Shown: in pieces, positions 18,960-26,710 of the stretch
Numbering within the stretch: the stretch's first letter is position 1
Layout of the letters: the number at the start of each line of letters is the position of its first letter
Source of the DNA: Streptomyces katrae
Lineage (GTDB): Bacteria > Actinomycetota > Actinomycetes > Streptomycetales > Streptomycetaceae
DNA: 64,000 nt
Assembly: GCF_000717655.1 (NCBI RefSeq)
Contig: NZ_JNZY01000002.1
Span: 1-64,000 of the forward strand
Reading direction: 5' to 3'
Position numbers and translations under genes: made by a program
The notes under the pieces: model-generated
What the model was told of the DNA's origin: nothing
Seen by the model: only the letters and a program-made list of their open reading frames with translations
Databases searched by the model: none

Positions 18960-20689
18960 GCGGCCTCCGCCTCCGTCAGCTGGGAGAGCACGATCTCCCG
19001 GTAGGTCTCGTTGTCGGCCATCAGCTCGTGATGGCGCCCCTCGCCCACGACCTGGCCCTCGTCCAGGACGATGATCCGGTCGGCGTCGCGGATCGTGGAG
19101 ACCCGCTGGGCGACGATGACCACCGTCGCGTCCTCGGTCTCGCGGGCGAGCGCCGCGCGCAGCGCCGCGTCCGTCGCGTAGTCCAGGGCCGAGAAGGAGT
19201 CGTCGAAGAGGTAGATCTCCGGGCTCTGCACCAGCGTGCGGGCGATGGCCAGGCGCTGGCGCTGGCCTCCGGAGACGTTGGTTCCGCCCTGGGTGACGGG
19301 CGCGTCCAGACCGCCCTCCAGTGCGGACACGAAGTCCTTGGCCTGCGCCACTTCCAGCGCGCGCCACAGCTCCTCGTCGGTGGCGTCGGGGCGCCCGTAC
19401 CGCAGGTTGGAGGCGACGGTTCCGGAGAAGAGGTACGGCTTCTGCGGGACCATGCCCACCGTCTTGGCCAGCAGCTCCGGCTCGATGCGGCGGACGTCCT
19501 CGCCGTCGACCAGCACGTGGCCGCCGGTCGCGTCGAACAGCCGCGGCACCAGGCCCAGCAGGGTGGACTTGCCGCTGCCGGTGGAGCCGATCACCGCCGT
19601 GGTCTCGCCGGGGCGGGCCACCAGGTCCACCCCGCGCAGCACCGGCGCCTCGGCACCCGGGTAGCGGAAGTCGGCGCCGCGCAGCTCCAGCACGCCGCGG
19701 CGCAGGAGCTTGCGGATCGGCTCGGTGGGCGGGACCACGCTGGACTCGGTGTCCAGGACCTCTTGGACGCGCTCGGCGCAGACCTCGGCGCGCGGCACCA
19801 TCATGAACATGAAGGTGGCCATCATCACGGACATGACGATCTGCATCAGGTAGGCCAGGAAGGCCGTCAGCTGGCCGATCTCCATGCCGCCGCTGTCGAT
19901 GCGCATCGCGCCGAACCAGATGACGGCGACGCTGGAGATGTTCACGACGACGATCACGGTCGGGAACATGAGCGCGAGCAGCCTGCCGGCCGCGAGGGAG
20001 ACCCCGGTCAGGTCCGCGTTGGCGTCCCGGAACCGGTCCTTCTCGTACTCGTCGCGGACGAACGCGCGGATGACGCGGTTGCCGGTGATCTGCTCGCGCA
20101 GCACCCGGTTCACGGTGTCCAGGCGGACCTGCATCTTCCGGAACAGCGGCCGCGTCTTGAAGACGATCGCGCCGACCGACAGGCCGAGGACGGGGACCAC
20201 GGCCAGCAGGACGCCCGACAGCTTCACGTCGAGCGAGAGCGCCATGGCGATGCCGCCGATGCACATGATCGGCGCGGAGACCATCAGCGTGAAGGTCATC
20301 AGCACCAGCATCTGGATCTGCTGCACGTCGTTCGTCGTACGGGTGATCAGAGAGGGGGCGCCGAACTGGCCGAGCTCCCGCGCGGAGAAGCTCTGCACCC
20401 GGTCGAAGACGGACGCGCGGATGTCGCGGCCGACGGCGGCGGCGGTACGGGCGCCGAAGTAGACGGCGCCGATGTTGCACCCGAGCTGGACGAGGGAGAC
20501 GCCGAGCATCAGGGCGCCGAAGCGCAGGATGTAGCCGGTGTCCCCGCTGATGACACCGTTGTCGATGATGTCCGCGTTCAGCGTGGGGAGGTAGAGGCTC
20601 GCGCTGGTCTGCAGCAGTTGCAGCAGGACCAGGAGGGCGATGGGTTTCCGGTACGGACTCAGATGGGTCCGCAGAAGTCGTATGAGCAC
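18956..20689 (-). CDS. ABC exporter half-transporter with a degenerate ATPase site
   Basis: The 577-residue protein has six transmembrane segments (residues about 15-310) and a C-terminal ATPase. Walker A is GSTGSGKST, the signature is NVSGGQRQRLAIARTL, and Walker B is IYLFDDSFSALD. Walker B is followed by Asp-Ser instead of the catalytic Glu, and the switch His position reads VAQRVSTIRDAD with Gln. This is the standard form of the degenerate subunit in heterodimeric exporters. The downstream gene supplies the canonical residues. The two genes overlap by four bases. The start is at 20689; the gene has a long, hairpin-rich leader shared with the end of the FGGY kinase gene. Confidence 0.9.
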   Translation of the reverse strand: MLIRLLRTHLSPYRKPIALLVLLQLLQTSASLYLPTLNADIIDNGVISGDTGYILRFGALMLGVSLVQLGCNIGAVYFGARTAAAVGRDIRASVFDRVQSFSARELGQFGAPSLITRTTNDVQQIQMLVLMTFTLMVSAPIMCIGGIAMALSLDVKLSGVLLAVVPVLGLSVGAIVFKTRPLFRKMQVRLDTVNRVLREQITGNRVIRAFVRDEYEKDRFRDANADLTGVSLAAGRLLALMFPTVIVVVNISSVAVIWFGAMRIDSGGMEIGQLTAFLAYLMQIVMSVMMATFMFMMVPRAEVCAERVQEVLDTESSVVPPTEPIRKLLRRGVLELRGADFRYPGAEAPVLRGVDLVARPGETTAVIGSTGSGKSTLLGLVPRLFDATGGHVLVDGEDVRRIEPELLAKTVGMVPQKPYLFSGTVASNLRYGRPDATDEELWRALEVAQAKDFVSALEGGLDAPVTQGGTNVSGGQRQRLAIARTLVQSPEIYLFDDSFSALDYATDAALRAALARETEDATVVIVAQRVSTIRDADRIIVLDEGQVVGEGRHHELMADNETYREIVLSQLTEAEAA

Positions 20690-20769
20690 GCGTAGGCTCC
20701 GGTCGGCAGTTCGTGGGGTTCACCCCATCTTCGGCCACCCCGGCGCCGATCCCCACCGCTTTTCGCAAA

Positions 20770-20821
20770 GGCCGGTCAAAAGGAGTAGACCGGCCGCCGG
20801 GCCTACTGCGACGGCAGTAGG
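20770..20821 (-). terminator. Two hairpins between FGGY kinase and ABC genes
   Basis: GGCCGGTC (20770-20777) pairs with GACCGGCC (20788-20795). CCTACTGC (20802-20809) pairs with GCAGTAGG (20814-20821) across GACG. Both stems are perfect. They lie just after the kinase stop on the minus strand and ahead of the ABC operon. They could terminate the kinase transcript or act as a leader structure for the ABC genes. Confidence 0.5.
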
Positions 20822-20852
20822 TCCCGCGTCCGAGGGGAGGAGCGGCGCGGCC

Positions 20853-22307
20853 CTACCCCTGGAACGCCCCGGGGTGGATCTGCTCCCGCGTCGCGATGTA
20901 CTGCTGGCGCACCGCCTGCCAGGCCGGGTACTCCTCGCCCGGTTCGAAGACCTGCGCCGCCGGGCCCGGCCACACCGGCGGGGTGTGCGGGGCCAGCGTG
21001 CCCTGCTGCACCCCGAGCGCCCAGGCCGCCTGGCGCGCCGCGCCGAGCGCCGCGTAGTCGGCCGGCGCCGGTACGACGATCTGCGTCCCGAACAGCCCGG
21101 GAGCCGCGGCCTGTACGGCGGGCAGCTCGGCCGCCGCGCCCAGCAGGAACACCCGGCGGATCTCGACCCCGCGCAGGCGCAGCACGTCGAGCGCGTCGAC
21201 GAGTCCGCACAGCATGCCCTCGAACGCGGCCCGGGCCAGGTGTTCCGGCTTCATCGAGTCCCGCCGCAGCCCGGACAGCGTCCCGGCGGTGTGCGGCAGG
21301 TTGGGCGTGCGCTCACCCTCCAGGTAGGGGAGCAGTACGAGGCCGTGCGCGCCCGGCGTCGACTTCAGCGCGAGCGCGGACAGCCCCTCGAGATCGGTGC
21401 CCAGCAGTTCGGCGGTGCCGCGCAGGGCCCGTACGGCGTTGGAGGTGTTCACCACCGGCAGGTGCATGCCGCTGGCGTCGGCCAGCGAGGTGATCAGCCC
21501 GCCCGGCTCCGACAGCGCCTCGTGGTGCACGGCCATGACCGAGCCGGAGGCGCCCAGCGAGACCACCGCGTCGCCGGGCCCGAGGCCCAGCCCGAGCGCG
21601 GCGGCCATGGTCTCCCCGGTGCCGGCGGAGATCAGCAGCCCCTCAGGGGTCATGCCGGCGGCCTCGGCCGGTCCGAGCACCTCGGGCAGCAGCGCCATGT
21701 GCCCGAGCGCCAGCTCGACCAGGTCGGGGCGGTACGAACCGGTGGCCGCCGACCAGTAACCGGTGCCCGAGGCGCCGCCCCGGTCCGTGGTCCGCCGGGC
21801 GGGCCGGCCCAGCAGCTGCCAGACCAGCCAGTCGTGCGCGGACATCAGCACGGCCACCTGCCGGGCCGCCTCCGGCTCGGCGCGGGCCAGCCAGGCCAGC
21901 TTCGCCACCGGCTGCGCGGACTGCGGGACGGATCCGACGGCCTCGGCCCAGGCGTGCCGGCCGCCGAGCGCCTCGATGAGGTCGGCGGCGGCGACCTGGC
22001 CGCGCTTGTCGTTGCCCACCAGGGCCGGACGTACGAGGGCGCCCTGCTGGTCCAGGGGCAGCAGCCCGTGCTGCTGCGCGGAGACGCCTATGGCCTGGAC
22101 GCCTTCGAGGAGCCCGCCGCCGGCGGCCTCGCCGAGGGAGAGCAGCCAGGCCTGGGGGTCGGTCTCGTGGGGGTGGACGCTCTCGGGATCGCCCGCGGGC
22201 TGCGGATGGGGCGCGTACCCCTGGCGCAGCACGGCACCCGTGTCGGTGTCACAGACGACGATGCGAGTGAAGGCGGAAGAACTGTCCAGCCCGGCGACTA
22301 TCCCCAT
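20853..22307 (-). CDS. FGGY family carbohydrate kinase (xylulokinase-like)
   Basis: The 484-residue sugar kinase opens with GLDSSSAFTRIVVCD, the N-terminal phosphate-binding motif. GVSAQQHGLLPLD near residue 80 contains the substrate-contact segment typical of xylulokinases, and SAHDWLVWQLLGR follows. The C-terminal ATP domain has VVSLGASGSVMAV and LPYLEGERTPNLPHTAGTL. It most likely phosphorylates D-xylulose or a related ketose. The usual partner xylA is not in the window, so the substrate is unproven. ATG at 22307 begins the family sequence; longer frames upstream are non-homologous. It reads as a monocistronic unit. Confidence 0.87.
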   Translation of the reverse strand: MGIVAGLDSSSAFTRIVVCDTDTGAVLRQGYAPHPQPAGDPESVHPHETDPQAWLLSLGEAAGGGLLEGVQAIGVSAQQHGLLPLDQQGALVRPALVGNDKRGQVAAADLIEALGGRHAWAEAVGSVPQSAQPVAKLAWLARAEPEAARQVAVLMSAHDWLVWQLLGRPARRTTDRGGASGTGYWSAATGSYRPDLVELALGHMALLPEVLGPAEAAGMTPEGLLISAGTGETMAAALGLGLGPGDAVVSLGASGSVMAVHHEALSEPGGLITSLADASGMHLPVVNTSNAVRALRGTAELLGTDLEGLSALALKSTPGAHGLVLLPYLEGERTPNLPHTAGTLSGLRRDSMKPEHLARAAFEGMLCGLVDALDVLRLRGVEIRRVFLLGAAAELPAVQAAAPGLFGTQIVVPAPADYAALGAARQAAWALGVQQGTLAPHTPPVWPGPAAQVFEPGEEYPAWQAVRQQYIATREQIHPGAFQG

Positions 22308-22380
22308 GCAGAGAATTCTGCCGCACGCCAGGCCGGGATCCGCCGCCCGGAGGCGACGGATCCCGGCCGGTTGCCACGGT

Positions 22381-22683
22381 TCAGGTGTTGCTGGTGCCCC
22401 ATTCGTCCTCGGAGCCGCCGCCGGCCCGGTCGCGCAGTCCCCGTACCCGTCCGGCCAGGGAGGCCGGGACCGCGTTGCCGACCTTGTCGCCGACGGCGGC
22501 GAAGGCCTTCCCGGCGTACTCGCGGCCCGTGTGACCGGCGGACTCGGCGGCATTGCGCACCGCCGGGTTCTGCGCGATCTCGCGGGCCGATTTCTTCATC
22601 TGCTCGTAGCGCTCGCGGCCCGCGCGCGTTCCGAGCACGTACCCGAGGGCCAGTCCGACCACGAACGTGACCTTGTACCGCAT
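22381..22683 (-). CDS. YtxH-like small membrane-associated protein
   Basis: The 100-residue protein begins MRYKVTFVVGLALGYVLGTRAGRERYEQMKK, a membrane segment with a GYVLG core, then a basic amphipathic helix. That N-terminus is common to YtxH-type actinobacterial proteins. The remainder is Ala/Gly/Glu-rich helix with a disordered acidic tail (GGGSEDEWGTSNT). The role is unknown; Bacillus YtxH is stress-induced. ATG at 22683 is preferred over ATG 22692, since MRYK starts the conserved block. It is transcribed away from the tRNA genes. Confidence 0.75.
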   Translation of the reverse strand: MRYKVTFVVGLALGYVLGTRAGRERYEQMKKSAREIAQNPAVRNAAESAGHTGREYAGKAFAAVGDKVGNAVPASLAGRVRGLRDRAGGGSEDEWGTSNT

Positions 22684-22756
22684 GCCTGTCACCCTTCGTC
22701 GTGTGGTGCCCGGCCTGCTGGCGATACCGATTGGCGGAGCACCCCCCTGCTTGCGC

Positions 22757-22762
22757 TAATCT
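22757..22762 (+). promoter_or_regulatory. Candidate -10 element for the tRNA-Asn genes
   Basis: TAATCT lies about 67 bases upstream of the first tRNA-Asn. TTGGCG at 22731-22736 is a possible -35, but the 20-base spacer is long. It is the most A/T-rich hexamer in the leader. Weak support. Confidence 0.3.
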
Positions 22763-22828
22763 ATGACTCGCAACGGGCGCTCGCCCCCCGGCAAGGCCGG
22801 AGGTGGGCTGTTCGGCGCACTGCAGCAA

Positions 22829-22901
22829 TCCCCTGTAGCTCAATTGGCAGAGCAGCCGGCTGTTAACCGGCAGGTTACTGGTTCGAGTCCAGTCGGGGGA
22901 G
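22829..22901 (+). tRNA. tRNA-Asn (anticodon GTT), copy 1
   Basis: A 73-base cloverleaf. Acceptor TCCCCTG pairs with CGGGGGA (one T-G wobble), the D-arm is GCTC...GAGC, the anticodon stem is GCCGG/CCGGC with loop CTGTTAA (anticodon at 22862-22864), and the T-arm is ACTGG-TTCGAGT-CCAGT with discriminator G. The CCA is not encoded. It is identical to the copy five bases downstream. Confidence 0.96.
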
Positions 22902-22906
22902 CGCAG

Positions 22907-22979
22907 TCCCCTGTAGCTCAATTGGCAGAGCAGCCGGCTGTTAACCGGCAGGTTACTGGTTCGAGTCCAGTCGGGGGAG
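22907..22979 (+). tRNA. tRNA-Asn (anticodon GTT), copy 2
   Basis: This is an exact duplicate of the upstream tRNA-Asn, offset by 78 bases, with its anticodon at 22940-22942. The spacer is only five bases, so both are expected on one precursor ending at the hairpin at 22988-23012. Confidence 0.96.
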
Positions 22980-22987
22980 CGTGAAAG

Positions 22988-23018
22988 AAGAGGACCTCAC
23001 GCGGGTCCTCTTTCTTTT
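22988..23018 (+). terminator. Rho-independent terminator after the tRNA-Asn pair
   Basis: AAGAGGACC (22988-22996) and GGTCCTCTT (23004-23012) form a perfect 9-bp stem with a 7-base loop. TCTTTTT follows, an unusually classical terminator for such GC-rich DNA. Confidence 0.85.
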
Positions 23019-23162
23019 TGCCCTGGTTCTGGAACCGGGCAGCCCTCAGAACGGTCTCCCTCAGGAGCGAAGCCGATCATGCGAGGCATCCGAGGCAGGA
23101 GATCGTATGAGCGGCTATGCTGCGGCAGACGGCGCGCACACATGTACGCGCCACGCCGTGAA

Positions 23163-23236
23163 GGGGCGGTAGCTCAGCCGGTTAGAGCAGCGGACTCATA
23201 ATCCGTCGGCCGTGGGTTCGAGTCCCACCCGCCCCA
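23163..23236 (+). tRNA. tRNA with CAT anticodon, probably tRNA-Ile2
   Basis: A 74-base cloverleaf. Acceptor GGGGCGG pairs with CCGCCCC and the discriminator is A. The anticodon stem is GCGGA/TCCGT with loop CTCATAA (CAT at 23197-23199). The T-arm is GTGGG-TTCGAGT-CCCAC. A CAT anticodon can be initiator Met, elongator Met, or Ile2 with C34 modified to lysidine. The full Watson-Crick first pair excludes initiator. The sequence resembles what I recall of Streptomyces Ile2, but elongator Met is not ruled out. Confidence 0.9.
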
Positions 23237-23241
23237 CTGCG

Positions 23242-23275
23242 AGCCGCAGGCGAAGAAACGTTCTCGCCTGCGGCT
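23242..23275. terminator. Hairpin after the CAT tRNA
   Basis: AGCCGCAGGCGA (23242-23253) and TCGCCTGCGGCT (23264-23275) form a perfect 12-bp stem with a 10-base loop and a short T-run. It separates the tRNA from the convergent ligase gene. Confidence 0.7.
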
Positions 23276-23330
23276 TTGGCGTATCCGGGGGTGTCCGGGT
23301 CCTCCCGGGATCATCCCCGGGTCTCCGGGG

Positions 23331-24497
23331 CTAGAAGTTCTCCGTTTCGTCCGCCAAGTGGCGCAGTACGTCGTTCAGGTCCTGGCGGCGGGCGAACGCC
23401 GCGCGTTGGCGGTGGGCGCCCGAGCCGTCGCGCAAGAGGCCTGCCAGGGTCTTGGCCGCGTGGTCGAGCTCGCCCGACGCCGCCAGTTCCGGGGCGACCA
23501 GGTCCAGCAGGGCCTCCGCCAGGTCCGCCGCCGGGAGTTCGGCCCCCGTGTACGGGTCGAGGCCGAAGCCCTCCAGCCCGTCGTGCGCCGCCCGCCAGCG
23601 CGCGAGGCGCAGCACGTCGTCCCGCAGCGCCGGTTCGGGACGCTGCTCCGCGATGTCCCGCAGGATGGTCGCCACCAGGGCGCGGACCAGCTCGGCCTGG
23701 AGGATCGCCGTGTCGATGTCCGGGGACATGTCGGGCGCCCGGATCTCGAGCGTCGGCCAGTGCCCGGACGGGCGGAGGTCCCAATAGACCATCTTCGTGT
23801 CCAGGGCCGCCCCGGAGCCGAGCAGGCTCTGCACCGAGCGCCGGAAGTGGGCCGTGGACGTGAAGTGCGGGGGCAGGCCCGCCGAGGGCCAGCCCGACCA
23901 GGCCATCGCCCGCCAGCTGGCGTGACCGGTGTCACGGCCGCCCCAGAACGGCGAGTTGGCGGCCAGTGCGATCAGCGTGGGCAGCCATGGTCTGACCCGG
24001 TTCGAGACCGCCACCGCCGTGTCCACGTCGAGGGTGCCGATGTGGATGTGGCGGCCGCAGCTGACGAGGGTGTCGGTGAGCGCGCCGAAGCGGCGGTGCT
24101 GCTCGCGCTGGCGCGGCTCGTCGTCGGTCAGGTGCAGCGGCCCTTCCACGGCCACGACCGGCGAGGGCGCGGCCAGCAGCCGGCAGCCGTGGGCGCGGGC
24201 CGCCCGGGCGAGGGTGCGCCGCAGGATGGCGAGCTCCTCGCGCAGCATGGGCGCCGAGTCGGCGACCGGAGTGGCGATCTCCACCTGGTAGCGGGTGCCC
24301 TCTGGATGCACTTCGTGGGGCAGACCCGCGGCGGTGGCCAGGACGAGCGGGGCGGCCGGGACCACCCGGAAGGTGCGGGCGTCGACGAGGAGGAACTCCT
24401 CCTCGACGCCGACGGTCAGCGGGGCGGTGAGAGGGGACGCGTGGACGCCGTTGTCCGCGCTTCCGGTGCTCGTGGTGCTGTTGCCAGGTTCGATCAC
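23331..24497 (-). CDS. YbdK-type carboxylate-amine ligase (glutamate-cysteine ligase family 2)
   Basis: The 388-residue ATP-grasp-like GCS2 family enzyme has TVGVEEEFLLVDARTF (residues about 28-43), with the acidic metal-binding cluster. Further blocks are GTRYQVEIATPV, the SCGRHIHIG motif near 147, ALAANSPFWGG and WPTLEIRAPDMSPDIDTA. YbdK homologues show weak glutamate-cysteine ligase activity in vitro. Actinobacteria make mycothiol rather than glutathione, so the true substrate is uncertain. EgtA of ergothioneine synthesis is a related alternative but usually sits with other egt genes, absent here. The start is GTG at 24497. It converges on the tRNA region. Confidence 0.85.
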   Translation of the reverse strand: MIEPGNSTTSTGSADNGVHASPLTAPLTVGVEEEFLLVDARTFRVVPAAPLVLATAAGLPHEVHPEGTRYQVEIATPVADSAPMLREELAILRRTLARAARAHGCRLLAAPSPVVAVEGPLHLTDDEPRQREQHRRFGALTDTLVSCGRHIHIGTLDVDTAVAVSNRVRPWLPTLIALAANSPFWGGRDTGHASWRAMAWSGWPSAGLPPHFTSTAHFRRSVQSLLGSGAALDTKMVYWDLRPSGHWPTLEIRAPDMSPDIDTAILQAELVRALVATILRDIAEQRPEPALRDDVLRLARWRAAHDGLEGFGLDPYTGAELPAADLAEALLDLVAPELAASGELDHAAKTLAGLLRDGSGAHRQRAAFARRQDLNDVLRHLADETENF

Positions 24498-24732
24498 TAC
24501 GCCTCCCTGGACATACGAGTCTTTTCATCATGAGCCGAACATGAGGCGACGAGCGCACGCCGATTCAGTCAAATGTCCTGTGACAGTGGCGAGTTACCGG
24601 CAAGGAGCGGCCCGGCCTGAGACCGCGGATCCGGATGGGGCGACTGGTGCGCGTGAGCGCGGGCCGGATGTATACGGGCTTCCGGCCCGTTCATGCCTGG
24701 GGTCGCCGAACGGCCGCCGGTTATCATCCGCT

Positions 24733-26007
24733 GTGACCGGTACGAGCACCCCCACACCCCCACCCACCCGCCGCGCGACGCGGATATTCGCGGACCTGAC
24801 CCCGCTGCGCACGTCCGCGGACTACCGGCGGCTGTGGGTCGGCGGCACCATCTCCTGGATGGGCCAGGCGATGACCGCCCTCGCCATCTCGCTCCAGGTC
24901 TACGACATCACCCGGTCCAGCTTCTCGGTCGGGCTCGTCGGACTCTTCTCCCTCGTCCCGCTCGTCGTCTTCGGGCTCTACGGCGGCGCCATCGCCGACA
25001 CCGTGGACCGGCGCAAGCTCGGCCTCTACAGCTCCCTCGGCCTCACGGCCCTGTCGATCGCGCTGGCCGGAGCCGCGGTGCTCGGCTACCACCGGGTCTG
25101 GCTGCTGTACACGGTCGTCGCGCTCCAGGCGGTCTGCGGCGCCCTCAACGGGCCCGCCCGGTCCGCGATGATCCCGCGGCTGCTTCCGGCCGAGCAGCTG
25201 CCCGCCGCCAACGCGCTGAACTCGGTGACCATGACCTCCGGGACGATGATCGGCCCGGTGCTCGGCGGGCTCATCGTCGGCTGGTGGGGCTACCAGGCCG
25301 CGTACCTGATCGACGCCGTCACGTTCTGCGCCGCCCTCTACGCGGTGTGGCGGCTGCCCGCGATGCTGCCCGAGCGGGAGGGCGGCAAGCGGGGGCGGGC
25401 CTCGGTCCTGGACGGACTGCGCTTCCTCGGCACGCGGCCGAACATCCGGATGACGTTCTTCTCCGACATGGCCGCCATGGTGCTGGCCCAGCCGAAGGCG
25501 CTGTTCCCCGCCATCGCCGTGCTCTGGTACGGCGGCGACGCCAAGACCGTCGGCCTGCTGGTGGCCGCGCCGGCCGTCGGGGCGCTGCTGGGCGGGCTGT
25601 TCTCCGGATGGCAGGGCCGGATCCGGCGGCACGGGCTGGCGATCCTGCTCTCCGTGGCCGCCTGGGGGCTGGCCATCGCAGTGTTCGGACTCACCCGGAA
25701 CCTGTGGCTCGGGCTGTTCTTCCTGGCCCTGGCCGGCTGGGCCGACACCATCTCCATGGTGTTCCGGTCCACGATGATGCAGGCCGCGACCCCGGACGAG
25801 ATGCGCGGCCGCCTGCAGGGCGTGTTCATCGTGGTCGTCGCGGGCGGGCCCCGGCTCGGGGACTTCCTCGCCGGGACCGTCGCGGACCGGACCTCCCCGG
25901 CCACGGCGATCACGGGCGGCGGGCTGGGGTGCGTGCTGGTGCTGCTCCTGCTGGCCCTGCGCTGGCGCGGGTTCGCCCGGTACGACGCGAGGTCGCCGCA
26001 GGCGTGA
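24733..26007 (+). CDS. MFS exporter, EntS/TCR-like
   Basis: The 424-residue transporter has twelve hydrophobic segments. The opening is PLRTSADYRRLWVGGTISWMGQAM. A loop 2-3 motif ADTVDRRKLGLYSS and the paired GPARSAMIPRLLP segment are characteristic of drug/siderophore exporters of the EntS type. The second half has GWADTISMVFRSTMMQAATPDEMRGRLQGVF. It probably exports a small organic compound by proton antiport, cargo unknown. GTG at 24733 is chosen because PTPPPTRRATRIFADLTPLR fits the usual short cytoplasmic leader. It is followed by a heptanucleotide repeat and no downstream partner. Confidence 0.87.
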   Translation: MTGTSTPTPPPTRRATRIFADLTPLRTSADYRRLWVGGTISWMGQAMTALAISLQVYDITRSSFSVGLVGLFSLVPLVVFGLYGGAIADTVDRRKLGLYSSLGLTALSIALAGAAVLGYHRVWLLYTVVALQAVCGALNGPARSAMIPRLLPAEQLPAANALNSVTMTSGTMIGPVLGGLIVGWWGYQAAYLIDAVTFCAALYAVWRLPAMLPEREGGKRGRASVLDGLRFLGTRPNIRMTFFSDMAAMVLAQPKALFPAIAVLWYGGDAKTVGLLVAAPAVGALLGGLFSGWQGRIRRHGLAILLSVAAWGLAIAVFGLTRNLWLGLFFLALAGWADTISMVFRSTMMQAATPDEMRGRLQGVFIVVVAGGPRLGDFLAGTVADRTSPATAITGGGLGCVLVLLLLALRWRGFARYDARSPQA

Positions 26008-26070
26008 TGCGCGAGGGGTGATGCGAGAGGTGTGATGCGTGAGGGGTGACGCCTGAACCTGACGCCCGAG

Positions 26071-26140
26071 CCTGACGCCTGACGCCTGACGCCTGACGCC
26101 TGACGCCTGACGCCTGACGCCTGACGCCTGAGGCGTCAGG
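26071..26140. repeat. CCTGACG heptamer tandem array ending in a hairpin
   Basis: Eight exact tandem copies of CCTGACG run from 26071 to 26126, preceded by degenerate copies from about 26050. A ninth, CCTGAGG, is followed by the inverted unit CGTCAGG. The last copy and this inverted unit form the hairpin CCTGACGCC-TGA-GGCGTCAGG (26120-26140). It sits between convergent MFS and cupin genes and may terminate both. Copy number is probably variable between strains. Confidence 0.9.
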
Positions 26141-26152
26141 CTCGGGGCGAGC

Positions 26153-26524
26153 TCAGGCGTCGACCGGCTCCCGCGTGCGCTCGCCGCCCGCATCGCCCGT
26201 GTTGGCCGTGCCGGCCGGCTCGAACAGCAGGACCGAGACCTCTTCGTCCGCAGCGGGGCAGTGCTCGACCCCGCGCGGGACGACGTACAGCTCGCCGGGG
26301 CCGACGACCACGTCCCCGTCGCGGAGGCGGATCGTGAGGGTCCCGCTGACGACGAGGAACAGCTCGTCGGTGTCCTCGTGGGTGTGCCACACGAACTCGC
26401 CCTGGAGCTTGGCGGCCTTGACCTCGTAGTCGTTGATCCGGGCGATGCGGCGGGGGGCCCACTGCTCGTCGAACGCGGACAGCTTCCGCGCGATGTTCAC
26501 GGGGTCCTTCGGATGCGTTGTCAT
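26153..26524 (-). CDS. Single-domain cupin protein
   Basis: The 123-residue protein has the two cupin motifs. Motif 1 is GEFVWHTHEDTDELFLVVSG (two His and one Glu as metal ligands, about residues 43-61). Motif 2 is PGELYVVPRGVEHCPAADEE with the third His. The N-terminal block NIARKLSAFDEQWAPRRIARINDYEVKAAKLQG matches a widespread small-cupin group. It may be an isomerase, a dioxygenase-like enzyme or a ligand-binding protein; the reaction is unknown. The C-terminal 15 residues are polar. The start at ATG 26524 is clear. Confidence 0.85.
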   Translation of the reverse strand: MTTHPKDPVNIARKLSAFDEQWAPRRIARINDYEVKAAKLQGEFVWHTHEDTDELFLVVSGTLTIRLRDGDVVVGPGELYVVPRGVEHCPAADEEVSVLLFEPAGTANTGDAGGERTREPVDA

Positions 26525-26710
26525 GAGGAGAGGCTGCCCGAGGAGGGCGGGACCGTCCCGTACGTTCCGGGCATGGCCGCGATCCGCCGCGCAGCACCGT
26601 CTCCGCCTGGCAGCCGGCGGTTGCCCGTATCGCCGAAGTCTTCCCGGCCGAGGGCCTCGAGGCGGAATCGCGGCCGGCCTTCGTCCGGGAGCGGGTGAAC
26701 GTTCAGGGCG
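26525..26710 (+). pseudogene. Possible short coding remnant
   Basis: Between cupin and the next gene, a plus-strand frame reads WQPAVARIAEVFPAEGLEAE then RPAFVRERVNVQ without a usable start. It looks like the tail of a lost gene. No family can be assigned, and the call is tentative. Confidence 0.2.

Noticed and set aside
17037..20768. A single 1243-codon frame covering both ABC genes
   Set aside because: Only its last 640 codons are a real ABC half-transporter. The first 600 read the other ABC gene out of frame, and the two genes overlap by ATGA.
22829..23236. tRNA genes as the attachment site of an integrated element
   Set aside because: No integrase, no phage or conjugation genes and no repeated tRNA 3' end at a distance; the neighbours are core genes.
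26050..26140. Heptamer repeats as a possible CRISPR array
   Set aside because: Units are seven bases with no spacers, and no cas genes are present.
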